A DNA stretch of 64,000 bases from Lysobacter_K koreensis (GTDB lineage Bacteria > Pseudomonadota > Gammaproteobacteria > Xanthomonadales > Xanthomonadaceae). This document shows, piece after piece, positions 8,253 to 16,642 of the stretch. Position 1 is the first letter of the stretch. Each line of letters opens with the position of its first letter. A program made the position numbers and the translations under genes. A model generated the notes under the pieces. That model made no database searches, was not told the DNA's origin, and saw only the letters and a program-made list of their open reading frames with translations. The DNA lies in assembly GCF_042677045.1 (NCBI RefSeq), contig NZ_JBHTIH010000008.1, positions 62,001 through 126,000 of the forward strand, read 5' to 3'.

Positions 8253-8332
8253 CCACCCCGGCGAGCGGGGAATGCCGGCGAGCGGTAAATGCCGGCGGGC
8301 GGTAAAAGCCGGCGGGCCTGGGCCCGCCCTAC
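8253..8332. repeat. 17-bp tandem repeat joined to a REP
   Basis: Four 17-bp units run 8253-8269, 8270-8286, 8287-8303 and 8304-8320, sharing the core CCGGCGRGCGG. The last unit merges into a family B-like hairpin at 8309-8332 whose minus-strand GTAG supplies the DUF2065 stop codon. The array fills the whole gap up to the bidirectional hairpin. Confidence 0.75.
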
Positions 8333-8517
8333 CCGCGCACGACCCACAGCGAGAGCAGGCCGACGCCGGTTACGACCGCGCCCAGCACCCGCAGCTTGGG
8401 GTTGGGCACCGCGTACAGCTGCGCCGCGGCGCGCTTCCAGCTGCCCGGCGCGGCAAACAGCAACAGGCCCTCCAGCACCGCGACCAGGCACAGGGCCGAC
8501 AGCAATCCCTCGCCCAT
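8329..8517 (-). CDS. DUF2065 (YjeT-like) inner membrane protein
   Basis: 62 residues with two hydrophobic segments (about 5-22 and 43-59) around a basic loop (WKRAAAQLYAVPNPKLR). In enterobacteria yjeT sits between hflC and purA, the same place as here. The function is unknown; the position hints at a link to the HflKC membrane complex. Its start lies 3 nt after the hflC stop codon, so it is probably co-translated. The TAG stop is inside a GTAG REP. Confidence 0.88.
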   Translation of the reverse strand: MGEGLLSALCLVAVLEGLLLFAAPGSWKRAAAQLYAVPNPKLRVLGAVVTGVGLLSLWVVRG

Positions 8518-8520
8518 CGG

Positions 8521-9384
8521 TCAGCGGTCGGACTTCATGTACTGCAGGAACGGATCGTCGCGGTCGAGCACGATCACGCCCTCGCCGTCGGCGAACGAGG
8601 CGCGGTAGGCCTCGAGGCTGCGCTGGAACGCGTAAAAGCCCGGGTCCTTCTGCGCCGCCGCGGCGTAGGCGCGGGTGGCCTGGGCATCGCCCTCGCCGCG
8701 CAGGCGCTGCGCGTCGCGCTCGGCCTCGGCGACGATCACGGTGCGCTCGCGGTCGGCCTGGGCGCGCACGGTCTGGGCCTGCTCGGCGCCCTCGGCGCGC
8801 AGCTGGCTGGCGACCTGCTGGCGCTGCGCGCGCATGCGCCGGTAGACGTCCTGGATCACCTGGCTGTCGGTCGGCAGGTCGATCTGCTTGATGCGCAGGT
8901 CGATGATGCGCACGCCCATGGTCGCCGCGCCCTGGTTGATCGACTTGAGCTGGCGGCCGATGACCTCGGCGCGGTCGCCCGACACCACCTGCTGCAGGGT
9001 GCGCGCGCTGATCTCGTTGCGCAGCGAGTCCCTGATGATCGGCGCCAGGCGCTGGATCGCGACCGACTCGTCGCCGCCGGTGGCGCGGAAGAACGCGCGC
9101 GCGTTCTCGATCTTGCCGATCGCGAAGAAGTCGATGCTGACGTCCTTGCGCTCGGAGGTCAGGTAGCGCTCGGGCTCGGCGTCGAGCACCTGGAAGCGCT
9201 GGTCGAACACGCGCGCGGTTTCCAGCAGCGGCACCTTGAAGTGCAGGCCGGGCTTGAGGTCGGTGCGTACGACGCGGCCGAGGTTGAGCACCATCGCGGT
9301 CTGGCCTTCGCTGACCACGAACACCGAGCCGAGCAGCGCCAGCAGCACGGCGACGGCCGTGGCAATCCAGAACGAGAACTTCAT
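8521..9384 (-). CDS. hflC: HflC, regulator of FtsH protease
   Basis: 287 residues. One N-terminal membrane anchor (residues 4-24) is followed by a periplasmic SPFH/band 7 domain and a long helical region (about 160-250) rich in Ala, Glu and Arg with AEGAEQAQTVRAQADRER. HflC forms a large cage-like complex with HflK that surrounds FtsH and modulates its degradation of membrane proteins. Its ATG overlaps the hflK stop codon as ATGA (9381-9384), and ftsH itself lies 8 kb away at 17.8 kb. Confidence 0.97.
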   Translation of the reverse strand: MKFSFWIATAVAVLLALLGSVFVVSEGQTAMVLNLGRVVRTDLKPGLHFKVPLLETARVFDQRFQVLDAEPERYLTSERKDVSIDFFAIGKIENARAFFRATGGDESVAIQRLAPIIRDSLRNEISARTLQQVVSGDRAEVIGRQLKSINQGAATMGVRIIDLRIKQIDLPTDSQVIQDVYRRMRAQRQQVASQLRAEGAEQAQTVRAQADRERTVIVAEAERDAQRLRGEGDAQATRAYAAAAQKDPGFYAFQRSLEAYRASFADGEGVIVLDRDDPFLQYMKSDR

Positions 9385-10523
9385 CGCGTCACCTCCTCAC
9401 GGCCGGCCGGGCGCGGCGTGCGCGCCCCGCGGGTTTCCTCGGCCTGTTCGAGCACATTCACCGTCGGCGCCAGCGCTTCGGGCGCCAGCAGGTTGGGCAG
9501 GCTGGACTTGGCGGCGGTGCCGGGCTTGTCGTGCATCGGCACGTAGATCAGCTGGCGCGAATCGCCGCCAACGATCTTGCGGTTGCCGGCCAGCACTTCC
9601 TGCACGGTCTCCAGCCACAGGCGCTTGCGGGTGACGTCGGGCGCGGCCTTGTACTGGTCGACCAGCAGCGAGAAGCGGTCGGCATCGCCTTGCGCGCGCG
9701 CGACCGAGGCGGTCTTGTAGCCCTCGGCGACGGTGCGCACGCGTGCGGCCTGGCCGCGGGCTTCGGGCACGACCTGCGCGGCGTAGGCGCGCGCCTCGCT
9801 GATCAGGCGGTCCTTGTCCTGCTGGGCGCTGTTGACGTCGTCGAAGGCCGGCTTGACCTCCTCGGGCGGGCGCGCGTTGGGCAGGTTGAGTTCGGTCACG
9901 ACCAGGCCGGTGCGGTAGGCGTCGAGCGACTTCTGCAGCTGGTCGCGGGCGAGTACCGCCAGCGCGGCGCGCGCGCCGAGCACGGTATCCAGCGTGGAGC
10001 GGCCAACCTGCTCGCGCACGGTGCTGAGCGCGGCCTGCTGCAGCACCTGGTCGGCGTCGCGGCTGCCGAACAGGTACATCTGCGGATCACTGACGCGGTA
10101 CTGCACGTTGACCTCGACCTGGACGATGTTCTCGTCGCGGGTCAGGACCGGCACGTTGTCGCTGAAGGTCTTGATCTGGGTGGCGTTGAGCTTGGTGACG
10201 CGCTCGATCGGCCACGGCGCCTTGAGGTGCGGGCCGGGCTGCAGCACGCGCGCGAACTGGCCGAAGCGCAGCACCACGCCGCGCTGCTGCTCGGTGATCA
10301 GCACGAAGCAGTTGAACAGCAGCCACAGGCCCAGCGCGATGCCGGCCCAGCGCAGCATGCTGCGGCCGTCGCCGGCAGCGCCGCCACCACCACCACCACC
10401 GCCGTTGCCGCCGCCGAACAGGCCGCGCAGGCGCTCGAGCAGTGCATCCAGTCCGCCGTCGTTGGGCCTGCGCCGCGGCGAGCGATCGCCGGAATTGTCA
10501 CTGCCGGGGGTGTTCCAGGCCAT
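9381..10523 (-). CDS. hflK: HflK, regulator of FtsH protease
   Basis: 380 residues, partner of HflC. The cytoplasmic N-terminus is proline- and glycine-rich with a near-continuous run of about ten Gly around residues 40-50. A membrane segment (WAGIALGLWLLFNCFVLI, about 58-76), an SPFH domain and an Ala/Arg/Gln-rich helical region follow. The Gly run is written in repeated GGY codons (10,380-10,402 on the plus strand), a possible slippage site. The C-terminal part after residue 330 is low in conservation. The 217-bp gap to hflX (10,524-10,740) shows no gene and probably holds a promoter. Confidence 0.97.
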   Translation of the reverse strand: MAWNTPGSDNSGDRSPRRRPNDGGLDALLERLRGLFGGGNGGGGGGGGAAGDGRSMLRWAGIALGLWLLFNCFVLITEQQRGVVLRFGQFARVLQPGPHLKAPWPIERVTKLNATQIKTFSDNVPVLTRDENIVQVEVNVQYRVSDPQMYLFGSRDADQVLQQAALSTVREQVGRSTLDTVLGARAALAVLARDQLQKSLDAYRTGLVVTELNLPNARPPEEVKPAFDDVNSAQQDKDRLISEARAYAAQVVPEARGQAARVRTVAEGYKTASVARAQGDADRFSLLVDQYKAAPDVTRKRLWLETVQEVLAGNRKIVGGDSRQLIYVPMHDKPGTAAKSSLPNLLAPEALAPTVNVLEQAEETRGARTPRPAGREEVTR

Positions 10524-10740
10524 GCCTGCTCCTAGGTTGGGGGGTCGCGCGGGCCATCCGTGGTCCGCCTGCGGGCCGTGGCAACGGCGCCGCGTCGAGG
10601 TGTGGGCTGCGGTCAGGATCGCATGGGATCGCAGCGTCGGGGGATTCTAGGTGGGGGTGTGGCGGGTCTCAAGCAAGCCGGTTTGCCGTCGCTCCCGCGG
10701 CGGGCGAATGCCGCGCAGGACTGCAGCGGCACCCATTCGA

Positions 10741-12174
10741 TCAGAACAGCTCGCTTTCCTCGACATCCAGCAGATGCCGCAACGCCTCGCCGTGCGCCTG
10801 CACGAACAGCTTCTGCACGTCGACGTGGGCCATGTCGACCTGCAGCAGCCAGCCGTCGTGGTCGGCCTGCTCGCCGCGCACCGCGCCCAGTTCGTGCAGG
10901 CGTGCGCGCAGCCGCGCGGCCTGCGACGGCAGCCGCACTTCGCCGATCACGTGGCGCAGTTCCAGCGCTTCGGCCAGCGCGCCGCGCAGCAGGTCCAGGC
11001 CGAGGCCGTCGCGCGCCGACACCCAGACGCGCTGGCGGCCTTCGCCGGGGCGGTCGTGGCGCGGCGCCATGCTGTCGGGCACCGCGGTGGGCGACGCATC
11101 GACGAGCGGCGCATCGACAATCTGCTTATCGACAGCCGGCTCATCGACAGCCGGCTCATCGACAGCCGGCGACTCGCCGAGCGACGCCTCGTCGAGGGGC
11201 GCCGGCACGATCCGGTCGATCTTGTTGAACACCATCAGCTGCGGGATGTCGCCGGCGCCGATTTCATTCAGCACCAAGTCGACCTGGGCGATGCGTTCGT
11301 TGCGTTGCGGGTCGGCGGCATCGACCACGTGCAGCAGCAGGTCGGCCTCGCGCGCCTCGGACAGGGTCGAGCGGAACGCGGCGACCAGTTCGTGCGGCAG
11401 GTTGCGGACGAAGCCGACGGTGTCGGCCAGCACCGCGGCGCCGCCGGACAACTCGATCCGGCGCACGGTCGGGTCGAGCGTGGCGAACAGGCGGTCGTCG
11501 GCGTAGGCCTCGGCGCCGGTCAGGGCGTTGAACAGGGTCGACTTGCCGGCGTTGGTGTAGCCGACCAGCGCGACGCGCGGCAGTTCGCTGCGCAGGCGCG
11601 CGCGGCGCATCTGGGTGCGCTGCACCTCGACCTTGTCGAGCCGCTTCTGCAACTGCTCCAGGCGCTTCTGCAGCAGCCGGCGGTCGGTTTCGAGCTGGGT
11701 TTCACCCGGCCCGCGCAGGCCGATCGAACCGCCGCGCTGGCGCTCCAGGTGGGTCCAGCCGCGGATCAGGCGCGTGGCCATGTGCTTGAGCTGGGCCAGC
11801 TCGACCTGCAGCTTGCCTTCGGCGCTGTGCGCGCGCTGCGAGAAGATGTCGAGGATCAGGCCGGTGCGGTCGACCACGCGGCGCTCGAGCAGGCGCTCGA
11901 GGTTGCGCTCCTGGCCGGGGCTCAGCGGGTGGTTGACCAGGATCAGGTCGGCGCCGCTGGCGTCGGCCGCGGCCTTGACCTCCTCGAGCTTGCCGCTGCC
12001 CAGCAGCATCGCCGCGTTGGGCTTGTCGATGCGCGCGGTCAGCACCGCCGCGATCGACGCGCCGGCCGAGCGGGCCAGGTCGGCGAACTCCTCCAGCAGG
12101 TCCTGGTCCGGCTTGCCGCCGGCGTGGGGCTGGATCAGCAGCGCGTGCTCGCCCTTCTTCGATCGTTCAAACAA
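10741..12174 (-). CDS. hflX: GTPase HflX with an inserted repeat
   Basis: 477 residues. HflX is a ribosome-binding GTPase that splits stalled 70S ribosomes. The N-terminal HflX domain includes GPGETQLETDRR (155-166). The GTPase domain has G1 GYTNAGKST (205-213), G3 DTVGF (251-255), G4 NKID (317-320) and G5 near VSA (385-387). E. coli HflX is about 426 residues; the extra length is mainly an insert at about 326-380 between G4 and G5 with repeated xAVDEP units coded by 15-bp DNA repeats. The catalytic motifs are intact. The gene follows hfq as in E. coli, but with a 97-bp gap. Confidence 0.96.
   Translation of the reverse strand: MFERSKKGEHALLIQPHAGGKPDQDLLEEFADLARSAGASIAAVLTARIDKPNAAMLLGSGKLEEVKAAADASGADLILVNHPLSPGQERNLERLLERRVVDRTGLILDIFSQRAHSAEGKLQVELAQLKHMATRLIRGWTHLERQRGGSIGLRGPGETQLETDRRLLQKRLEQLQKRLDKVEVQRTQMRRARLRSELPRVALVGYTNAGKSTLFNALTGAEAYADDRLFATLDPTVRRIELSGGAAVLADTVGFVRNLPHELVAAFRSTLSEAREADLLLHVVDAADPQRNERIAQVDLVLNEIGAGDIPQLMVFNKIDRIVPAPLDEASLGESPAVDEPAVDEPAVDKQIVDAPLVDASPTAVPDSMAPRHDRPGEGRQRVWVSARDGLGLDLLRGALAEALELRHVIGEVRLPSQAARLRARLHELGAVRGEQADHDGWLLQVDMAHVDVQKLFVQAHGEALRHLLDVEESELF
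11101..11175 (-). repeat. 15-bp tandem repeat inside hflX
   Basis: Plus-strand units GACAGCCGGCTCATC occur at 11,131-11,145 and 11,146-11,160, with a diverging copy at 11,161-11,175 and two weaker upstream units at 11,101 and 11,116. Each adds five residues, so changes in copy number keep the frame. Confidence 0.85.
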
Positions 12175-12271
12175 GGGCGTGTTTCTCCGCAGGGCATGGT
12201 GTGGTCATGCCCATGGAGATGGTGGCGCGGCCACCCGAACGCAAGTGCGCTAGGGCCGCGCGACGGACCGG

Positions 12272-12559
12272 CTATTCGGCCTCGTCGTGGGCCTCGTCGC
12301 CGTGCTCGCCGGCGCCTTCACCGGACTGCACGAAGCCGCCGCCCGGACCCACGCGCACGTTGCGCGCCGGGACCACGGTCGAGATCGCGTGCTTGTAGAC
12401 CATCTGGCTGACGGTGTTGCGCAACAGCACCACGAACTGGTCGAACGACTCGATGGTGCCCTGCAGCTTGATGCCGTTGACCAGGTACACCGAGACCGGG
12501 ACGCGTTCGCGACGCAGCGCATTCAGGAAAGGATCCTGCAAAGATTGCCCCTTGGACAT
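12272..12559 (-). CDS. hfq: RNA chaperone Hfq
   Basis: 95 residues. The Sm1 motif region (LQDPFLNALRRERVPVSVYL, from residue 7) and the Sm2 motif (YKHAISTVVP) are both present. Residues of the proximal U-binding face (Q8, K56, H57) are visible. Hfq is a hexamer pairing small RNAs with messenger RNAs. The C-terminal tail, after GPGGGFVQSGEG, is acidic with H/D/E repeats. It lies between miaA and hflX as in E. coli. The AT-rich stretch at 12,575-12,600 upstream is a likely promoter zone. Confidence 0.98.
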   Translation of the reverse strand: MSKGQSLQDPFLNALRRERVPVSVYLVNGIKLQGTIESFDQFVVLLRNTVSQMVYKHAISTVVPARNVRVGPGGGFVQSGEGAGEHGDEAHDEAE

Positions 12560-12720
12560 TCGTAACTCCCCAACTGGTCTTAATTGCTGTTTCTAGTTAT
12601 GTGGTGCGGGGCGCCCGTGGAGCGGCATCCGCATCGCCGGCAGGTTCCCCACCGCGGCGACCGTTCGATGGTAGCGCAACTGGGCTTGGCCAAGTCTGCC
12701 GGCAGGTCTCAGTCCGGGAT

Positions 12721-13686
12721 TTATGCCTGCCCCGGCCCGATGAACATCGCCAGCGCGTGCTCCAGGGCCGGGCGATCGGACGCCGGATCGAACCAGCGCG
12801 CGTCGAGCTGGCCGCGCAGCCAGGTCAGCTGGCGCTTGGCGAGCTGGCGGGTGGCGTAGATGCCGCGCGCGCGGAACTCGGCCGCGTCGGTCGCCCCGTC
12901 CAGGTGCTCCCAGGCCTGCCGGTAACCGACCGCGCGCAGGGCCGGCAGCTCCAGCGGGCGCTGCTGCGCCGCCAGCTCAGGCAGCGCGCGCAGACGGCGC
13001 ACTTCATCGAGGAAGCCGTCGCCGAGCATCGCGTCGAAGCGGCGTTCGATGCGCGCGTGCAGCACCGCCCGGTCGTGCGGCGCCAGCACCAGCTTGAGCA
13101 CGCGGAACGGCAGGCGCGGCGACGCCAGGCCTTGGCGACGCCACTCGCTCATGGTGCGGCCCGACAATCGATGCACTTCCAGCGCGCGCTGGATGCGCTG
13201 GGCGTCGGTGGCGTGGATGCGCGCGGCCGCTTCGGGGTCGAGTGCGCGCAGCTCGTCGTGCAGCGCCGCCCAGCCGCGCCGGTTCGCCTCGGCCTCGATC
13301 TGCGCGCGCGTCGCCGGGTCAGCGGTCGGCATCGGCGACAGGCCGTGCAGCAGGGCGTGGAAGTACAGGCCGGTGCCGCCGGCAAGGATCGGCAGCCTGC
13401 CGCGTGCGGCGATGGCATCCATGGCCAGGCGCGCGTCGGTGGCGAACTCGGCCGCCGAATACGGTTGCCACGGTTCGCGGAGGTCGATCAGGTGGTGCGG
13501 CACCTGCGCGCGCTCGGCCGGCGTCGGCTTGGCCGCGCCGATGTCCAGCCCGCGGTAGACCAGCGCCGAATCGACGCTGACGATCTCGCCGCCCAGCCGC
13601 TGCGCCCACTCCAGCGCGAGCGCGGTCTTGCCCGAGGCGGTCGGCCCCATCAGCGCGATCGCCAACGGGCGGGGGTCGGCCTTCAT
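12721..13686 (-). CDS. miaA: tRNA dimethylallyltransferase
   Basis: 321 residues. It transfers a dimethylallyl group to A37 of tRNAs reading UNN codons. The P-loop MGPTASGKTALA is at residues 13-24, and DSALVYRGLDIGAAKP near 38-53 is the family substrate signature. A second marker is LAGGTGLYFHALL near 101-113. It is first in the miaA-hfq-hflX order. A REP pair starts 8 bp upstream of its start codon at 13,686. Confidence 0.97.
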   Translation of the reverse strand: MKADPRPLAIALMGPTASGKTALALEWAQRLGGEIVSVDSALVYRGLDIGAAKPTPAERAQVPHHLIDLREPWQPYSAAEFATDARLAMDAIAARGRLPILAGGTGLYFHALLHGLSPMPTADPATRAQIEAEANRRGWAALHDELRALDPEAAARIHATDAQRIQRALEVHRLSGRTMSEWRRQGLASPRLPFRVLKLVLAPHDRAVLHARIERRFDAMLGDGFLDEVRRLRALPELAAQQRPLELPALRAVGYRQAWEHLDGATDAAEFRARGIYATRQLAKRQLTWLRGQLDARWFDPASDRPALEHALAMFIGPGQA

Positions 13687-13693
13687 AGGTTTC

Positions 13694-13773
13694 TGTAGGG
13701 CGGGTTTTCAACCCGCCGACACGATTGCGGACGGCGCCACGATTCCCGACAGCGGGTTGAAACCCGCCCTACG
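13694..13773. repeat. REP family B inverted pair
   Basis: GTAGGGCGGGTTTTCAACCC at the left and GGGTTGAAACCCGCCCTAC at the right, between miaA and putP. Here the right-hand GTAG falls 4 bp short of the putP stop codon, so the element does not provide it. Confidence 0.9.
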
Positions 13774-13776
13774 GCT

Positions 13777-15264
13777 TCAGTAGCCATTCTCTTTCAACGA
13801 CGCGCGCACCTGCTGGTGGGTGACCTGCACCTCGTGCGGTGGCTCGCGGTCGAGCAGGCTGCCGATCAAAATCGCGACGGTCGCGGCGATGAAACCGGGC
13901 ACGATCTCGTACAGCGCGCTGCCGGTGTACTTCCACAGAATCACGGTCAGCGCGCCGACCACCATGCCGGCCAACGCGCCGTTGCGGGTCATGCGCTGCC
14001 AGAACAGCGACAGCAGCACCACCGGCCCGAACGCGGCGCCGAAGCCGGCCCACGCATAGCTGACCAGGCCGAGCACGCGGCTCTCCGGGTCGCGCGCGAT
14101 CGCGATCGCCAGCAGCGCCACCAGCAGCACGGTCAGGCGGCCGACCCAGACCAGCTCGCGCTGGCCGGCATGCTTGCGCACGAAGCCGCGGTAGAAGTCC
14201 TCGGTCAATGCGCTGGAGCACACCAGCAACTGGCACGACAGCGTGCTCATGACTGCGGCAAGGATCGCCGACAGCAGCACGCCGGCGATCCAAGGATTGA
14301 ACAACTGTTCGGCCAGGGTGATGAACACCCGCTCGGCGTTCTGGTTGACCGGGCCGGCATCGGCCGGGTGCGCGGCGTAGTGGGCGATGCCGAAGAAGCC
14401 GACCGCGATCGCACCGGCCAGGCACGCGATCATCCACGCCATGCCGATGCGCCGCGCCTTGGGAATCGTGGCGAGGTTATCCGCGGCCATGAAGCGCGCG
14501 AGGATGTGCGGCTGGCCGAAGTAGCCCAGTCCCCAGGCGATCGCGGAGACCACCGCGACCAACCCACCCTTGCCGATCCACTCCAGCCGCGCCGGATCGA
14601 CCTGCTCGATCAGCGCCAGGCTGTTCGCCACGCCGCCGTTGCTGAGCACCACCACCACCGGCGCCAGCACCAGCGCGAAGATCATCAGCGACGCTTGCAC
14701 GGTGTCGGTCCAGCTGACCGCGAGGAAGCCGCCGATCAGGGTGTAGATGATCGTGGCCGCCGCGCCCCACCAAAGCGCCTGTACGTATGGCAGGCCGAAC
14801 ACGCTCTCGAACAGGCGCGCACCGGCGACGATGCCCGAGGCGCAGTACACCGCGAAGAACACCAGGATCACCAGCGCCGACAGTACGCGCAGGATGCGGC
14901 TGTGATCGGCGAAGCGGTGGGTGAAGTAGTCCGGCAGCGTCAGCGCGTTGTGGGTGCGCTCGGTATAGACGCGCAGCGGACCGGCGACGAAGCGCCAGTT
15001 GCACCACGCACCGATGATCAGCCCGATCGCGATCCAGGCCTCCGACAGCCCGCTGAGGTAGAGCGCGCCGGGCAGGCCCATCAGCAGCCAGCCGCTCATG
15101 TCCGAGGCGCCGGCCGACAGCGCGGTGACGTAGCTGCCCAGAGAGCGGCCGCCGAGGATGTAGTCGTCGAAGTTCTTGGTCGATCGCCAGGCCAGGAAGC
15201 CGATCATCACCATCGCGATGAGGTAGATCGAGAACGTGATCAACAACGGCGTGCTGGCGGTCAT
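13777..15264 (-). CDS. putP: Sodium/proline symporter
   Basis: 495 residues, the usual size for PutP of the sodium:solute symporter family, with about 13 membrane segments. Visible markers are the N-terminal MIGFLAWRSTKNFDDYILGGRSLG and GASDMSGWLLMGLPGALYLSGL near residues 50-75, a region linked to sodium and proline binding. It imports proline with sodium. The ATG at 15,264 (MTASTPLLITFSIYLI) was preferred to longer frames because upstream sequence is arginine-rich and lacks family resemblance. It is divergent from alkB across 258 bp. Confidence 0.94.
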   Translation of the reverse strand: MTASTPLLITFSIYLIAMVMIGFLAWRSTKNFDDYILGGRSLGSYVTALSAGASDMSGWLLMGLPGALYLSGLSEAWIAIGLIIGAWCNWRFVAGPLRVYTERTHNALTLPDYFTHRFADHSRILRVLSALVILVFFAVYCASGIVAGARLFESVFGLPYVQALWWGAAATIIYTLIGGFLAVSWTDTVQASLMIFALVLAPVVVVLSNGGVANSLALIEQVDPARLEWIGKGGLVAVVSAIAWGLGYFGQPHILARFMAADNLATIPKARRIGMAWMIACLAGAIAVGFFGIAHYAAHPADAGPVNQNAERVFITLAEQLFNPWIAGVLLSAILAAVMSTLSCQLLVCSSALTEDFYRGFVRKHAGQRELVWVGRLTVLLVALLAIAIARDPESRVLGLVSYAWAGFGAAFGPVVLLSLFWQRMTRNGALAGMVVGALTVILWKYTGSALYEIVPGFIAATVAILIGSLLDREPPHEVQVTHQQVRASLKENGY

Positions 15265-15344
15265 GCGGCGGCGTCCCCCGGATCGAGCGGGCAAGCTTAC
15301 CGTGTCGCCAGCCGGGGGTTGGCGGAGCGCATGCCCGCGCCCGG

Positions 15345-15391
15345 TTGTGCACAGGGCTTGTGGACAACGGCCCGGAGGAAGCTGTGGACAA
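15345..15391. promoter_or_regulatory. Cluster of three DnaA-box-like 9-mers
   Basis: TTGTGCACA at 15,345-15,353, and TGTGGACAA (reverse of TTGTCCACA) at 15,359-15,367 and 15,383-15,391. Each is one base from the E. coli consensus TTATCCACA, and TTGTCCACA is the usual form in high-GC actinobacteria. They lie in the putP-alkB gap (15,265-15,522). I infer possible DnaA binding; no origin-like AT-rich unwinding region is next to them. Confidence 0.45.
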
Positions 15392-15522
15392 CTGGCGCAG
15401 AGGCAAGCCCGGCGTGGTACGCAGACGGATTGCTCAATTATTGGCCACGGCCGGCGACCGGCACGCGCCAGGGGGTGCCGCGCGCCCGGCGTCACCCCTA
15501 GTGGCAGGCGTAAACTGCGCAC

Positions 15523-16593
15523 ATGCCACTGTGGAAACGCCTAGGGTTCCTGGCCGTGTTCGTGGTGCCGCTGCTGATGCCGGCCGCGGCCTGGCTGGGC
15601 ACGCGCTTCGGACACGTCGACGTACTGGCCTGGTTTCCGCTGTTCTTCCTGTTCGTGCTGCTGCCGCTGCTGGACTACGCGCTCGGCCACGACCCTCACA
15701 ACCCCGCGCCTGCCGCGGCGGCGGCACTGGAACGCGACCGCTGGTTCCGCGGCATGACGCTGGTGGCGCTGCCTGCGCAGGCGGCGGTGCTGGGGTGGTC
15801 GGCCTGGCACTTCGCCGGCGCGGGATTCGGCCCTGCCGGGATCGCCGGCTGGCTGCTGTCGCAGGGGATCGTCGGTGGCGTGCTCGCCATCAACGTCGCC
15901 CACGAACTGATCCACAAGGACACGCGACTGGAGCGTGGCGCCGGCGGCGTGCTGCTGGCCAGCGTCGGCTACCACGGCTTCAAGATCGAACACCTGCGCG
16001 GACACCACGTGCACGTGTCCACGCCACGCGACGCGTCGAGTGCCCGCCTGGGCCAGTCGTTGTGGCATTTCCTGCCCCGGGCACTGGTGCGCAACACGGT
16101 CAACGCCTGGCGATTGGAAGCCCGGCGCCTGCAGCGCCTCGGCCGCCCGTGGTGGCATGCGCGCAATGAAATGATCGGCTGGAGCGCGCTATGGCTGGCG
16201 TTCGCCGCCGGATTCACGCTGTGGCTGGGCGCGACCGGGCTGGCGTTTTTCCTCGCACAGGGATTCTTCGCGGCCTGCGCACTGGAGGTCATCAACTACG
16301 TCGAGCACTACGGGTTGCAACGCGAGCGGCTTGGCGACGGGCGCTTCGAACGCACCACCCACCTGCATTCGTGGAACTCCGACTATGCGTTGAGCAACCT
16401 GTTCCTGTTCCACCTGCAGCGACATTCCGACCACCACGAAACGCCGCGCCGCCGCTATCAGTCGCTCCTGCACCACGCTGACAGCCCGCAACTGCCGGGC
16501 GGGTATGCGGTGATGTTTGTCCTGGCGCTGTGTCCGCCGCTGTGGTTCCGGCTGGTGGATCCCCGTGTCCGCGCGTTCCGCAGGTCGGGCTGA
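15523..16593 (+). CDS. alkB: Alkane 1-monooxygenase (AlkB-type)
   Basis: 356 residues. It is an integral-membrane non-haem di-iron hydroxylase acting on terminal carbons of alkanes, using rubredoxin electrons. Histidine boxes are HELIH at 127-131, EHLRGHHVH at 156-164, and LQRHSDHHE in the last third. The NYVEHYGL motif is also present. Four or more hydrophobic segments lie around residues 7-28, 36-54, 80-118 and 220-255. No rubredoxin gene is adjacent, so electron carriers must come from elsewhere. A related fatty-acid or xylene hydroxylase is possible; substrate cannot be decided. Confidence 0.92.
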   Translation: MPLWKRLGFLAVFVVPLLMPAAAWLGTRFGHVDVLAWFPLFFLFVLLPLLDYALGHDPHNPAPAAAAALERDRWFRGMTLVALPAQAAVLGWSAWHFAGAGFGPAGIAGWLLSQGIVGGVLAINVAHELIHKDTRLERGAGGVLLASVGYHGFKIEHLRGHHVHVSTPRDASSARLGQSLWHFLPRALVRNTVNAWRLEARRLQRLGRPWWHARNEMIGWSALWLAFAAGFTLWLGATGLAFFLAQGFFAACALEVINYVEHYGLQRERLGDGRFERTTHLHSWNSDYALSNLFLFHLQRHSDHHETPRRRYQSLLHHADSPQLPGGYAVMFVLALCPPLWFRLVDPRVRAFRRSG

Positions 16594-16642
16594 GACAGTC
16601 GCGACGCCGCGTCCGGGTCGTCCGGCACGTCCGGCGCGCGAC

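Noticed and set aside
15265..15522. Replication origin
   Set aside because: Three DnaA-like boxes are too few, no AT-rich unwinding region is adjacent, and the neighbours are putP and alkB rather than dnaA, dnaN or gidA.
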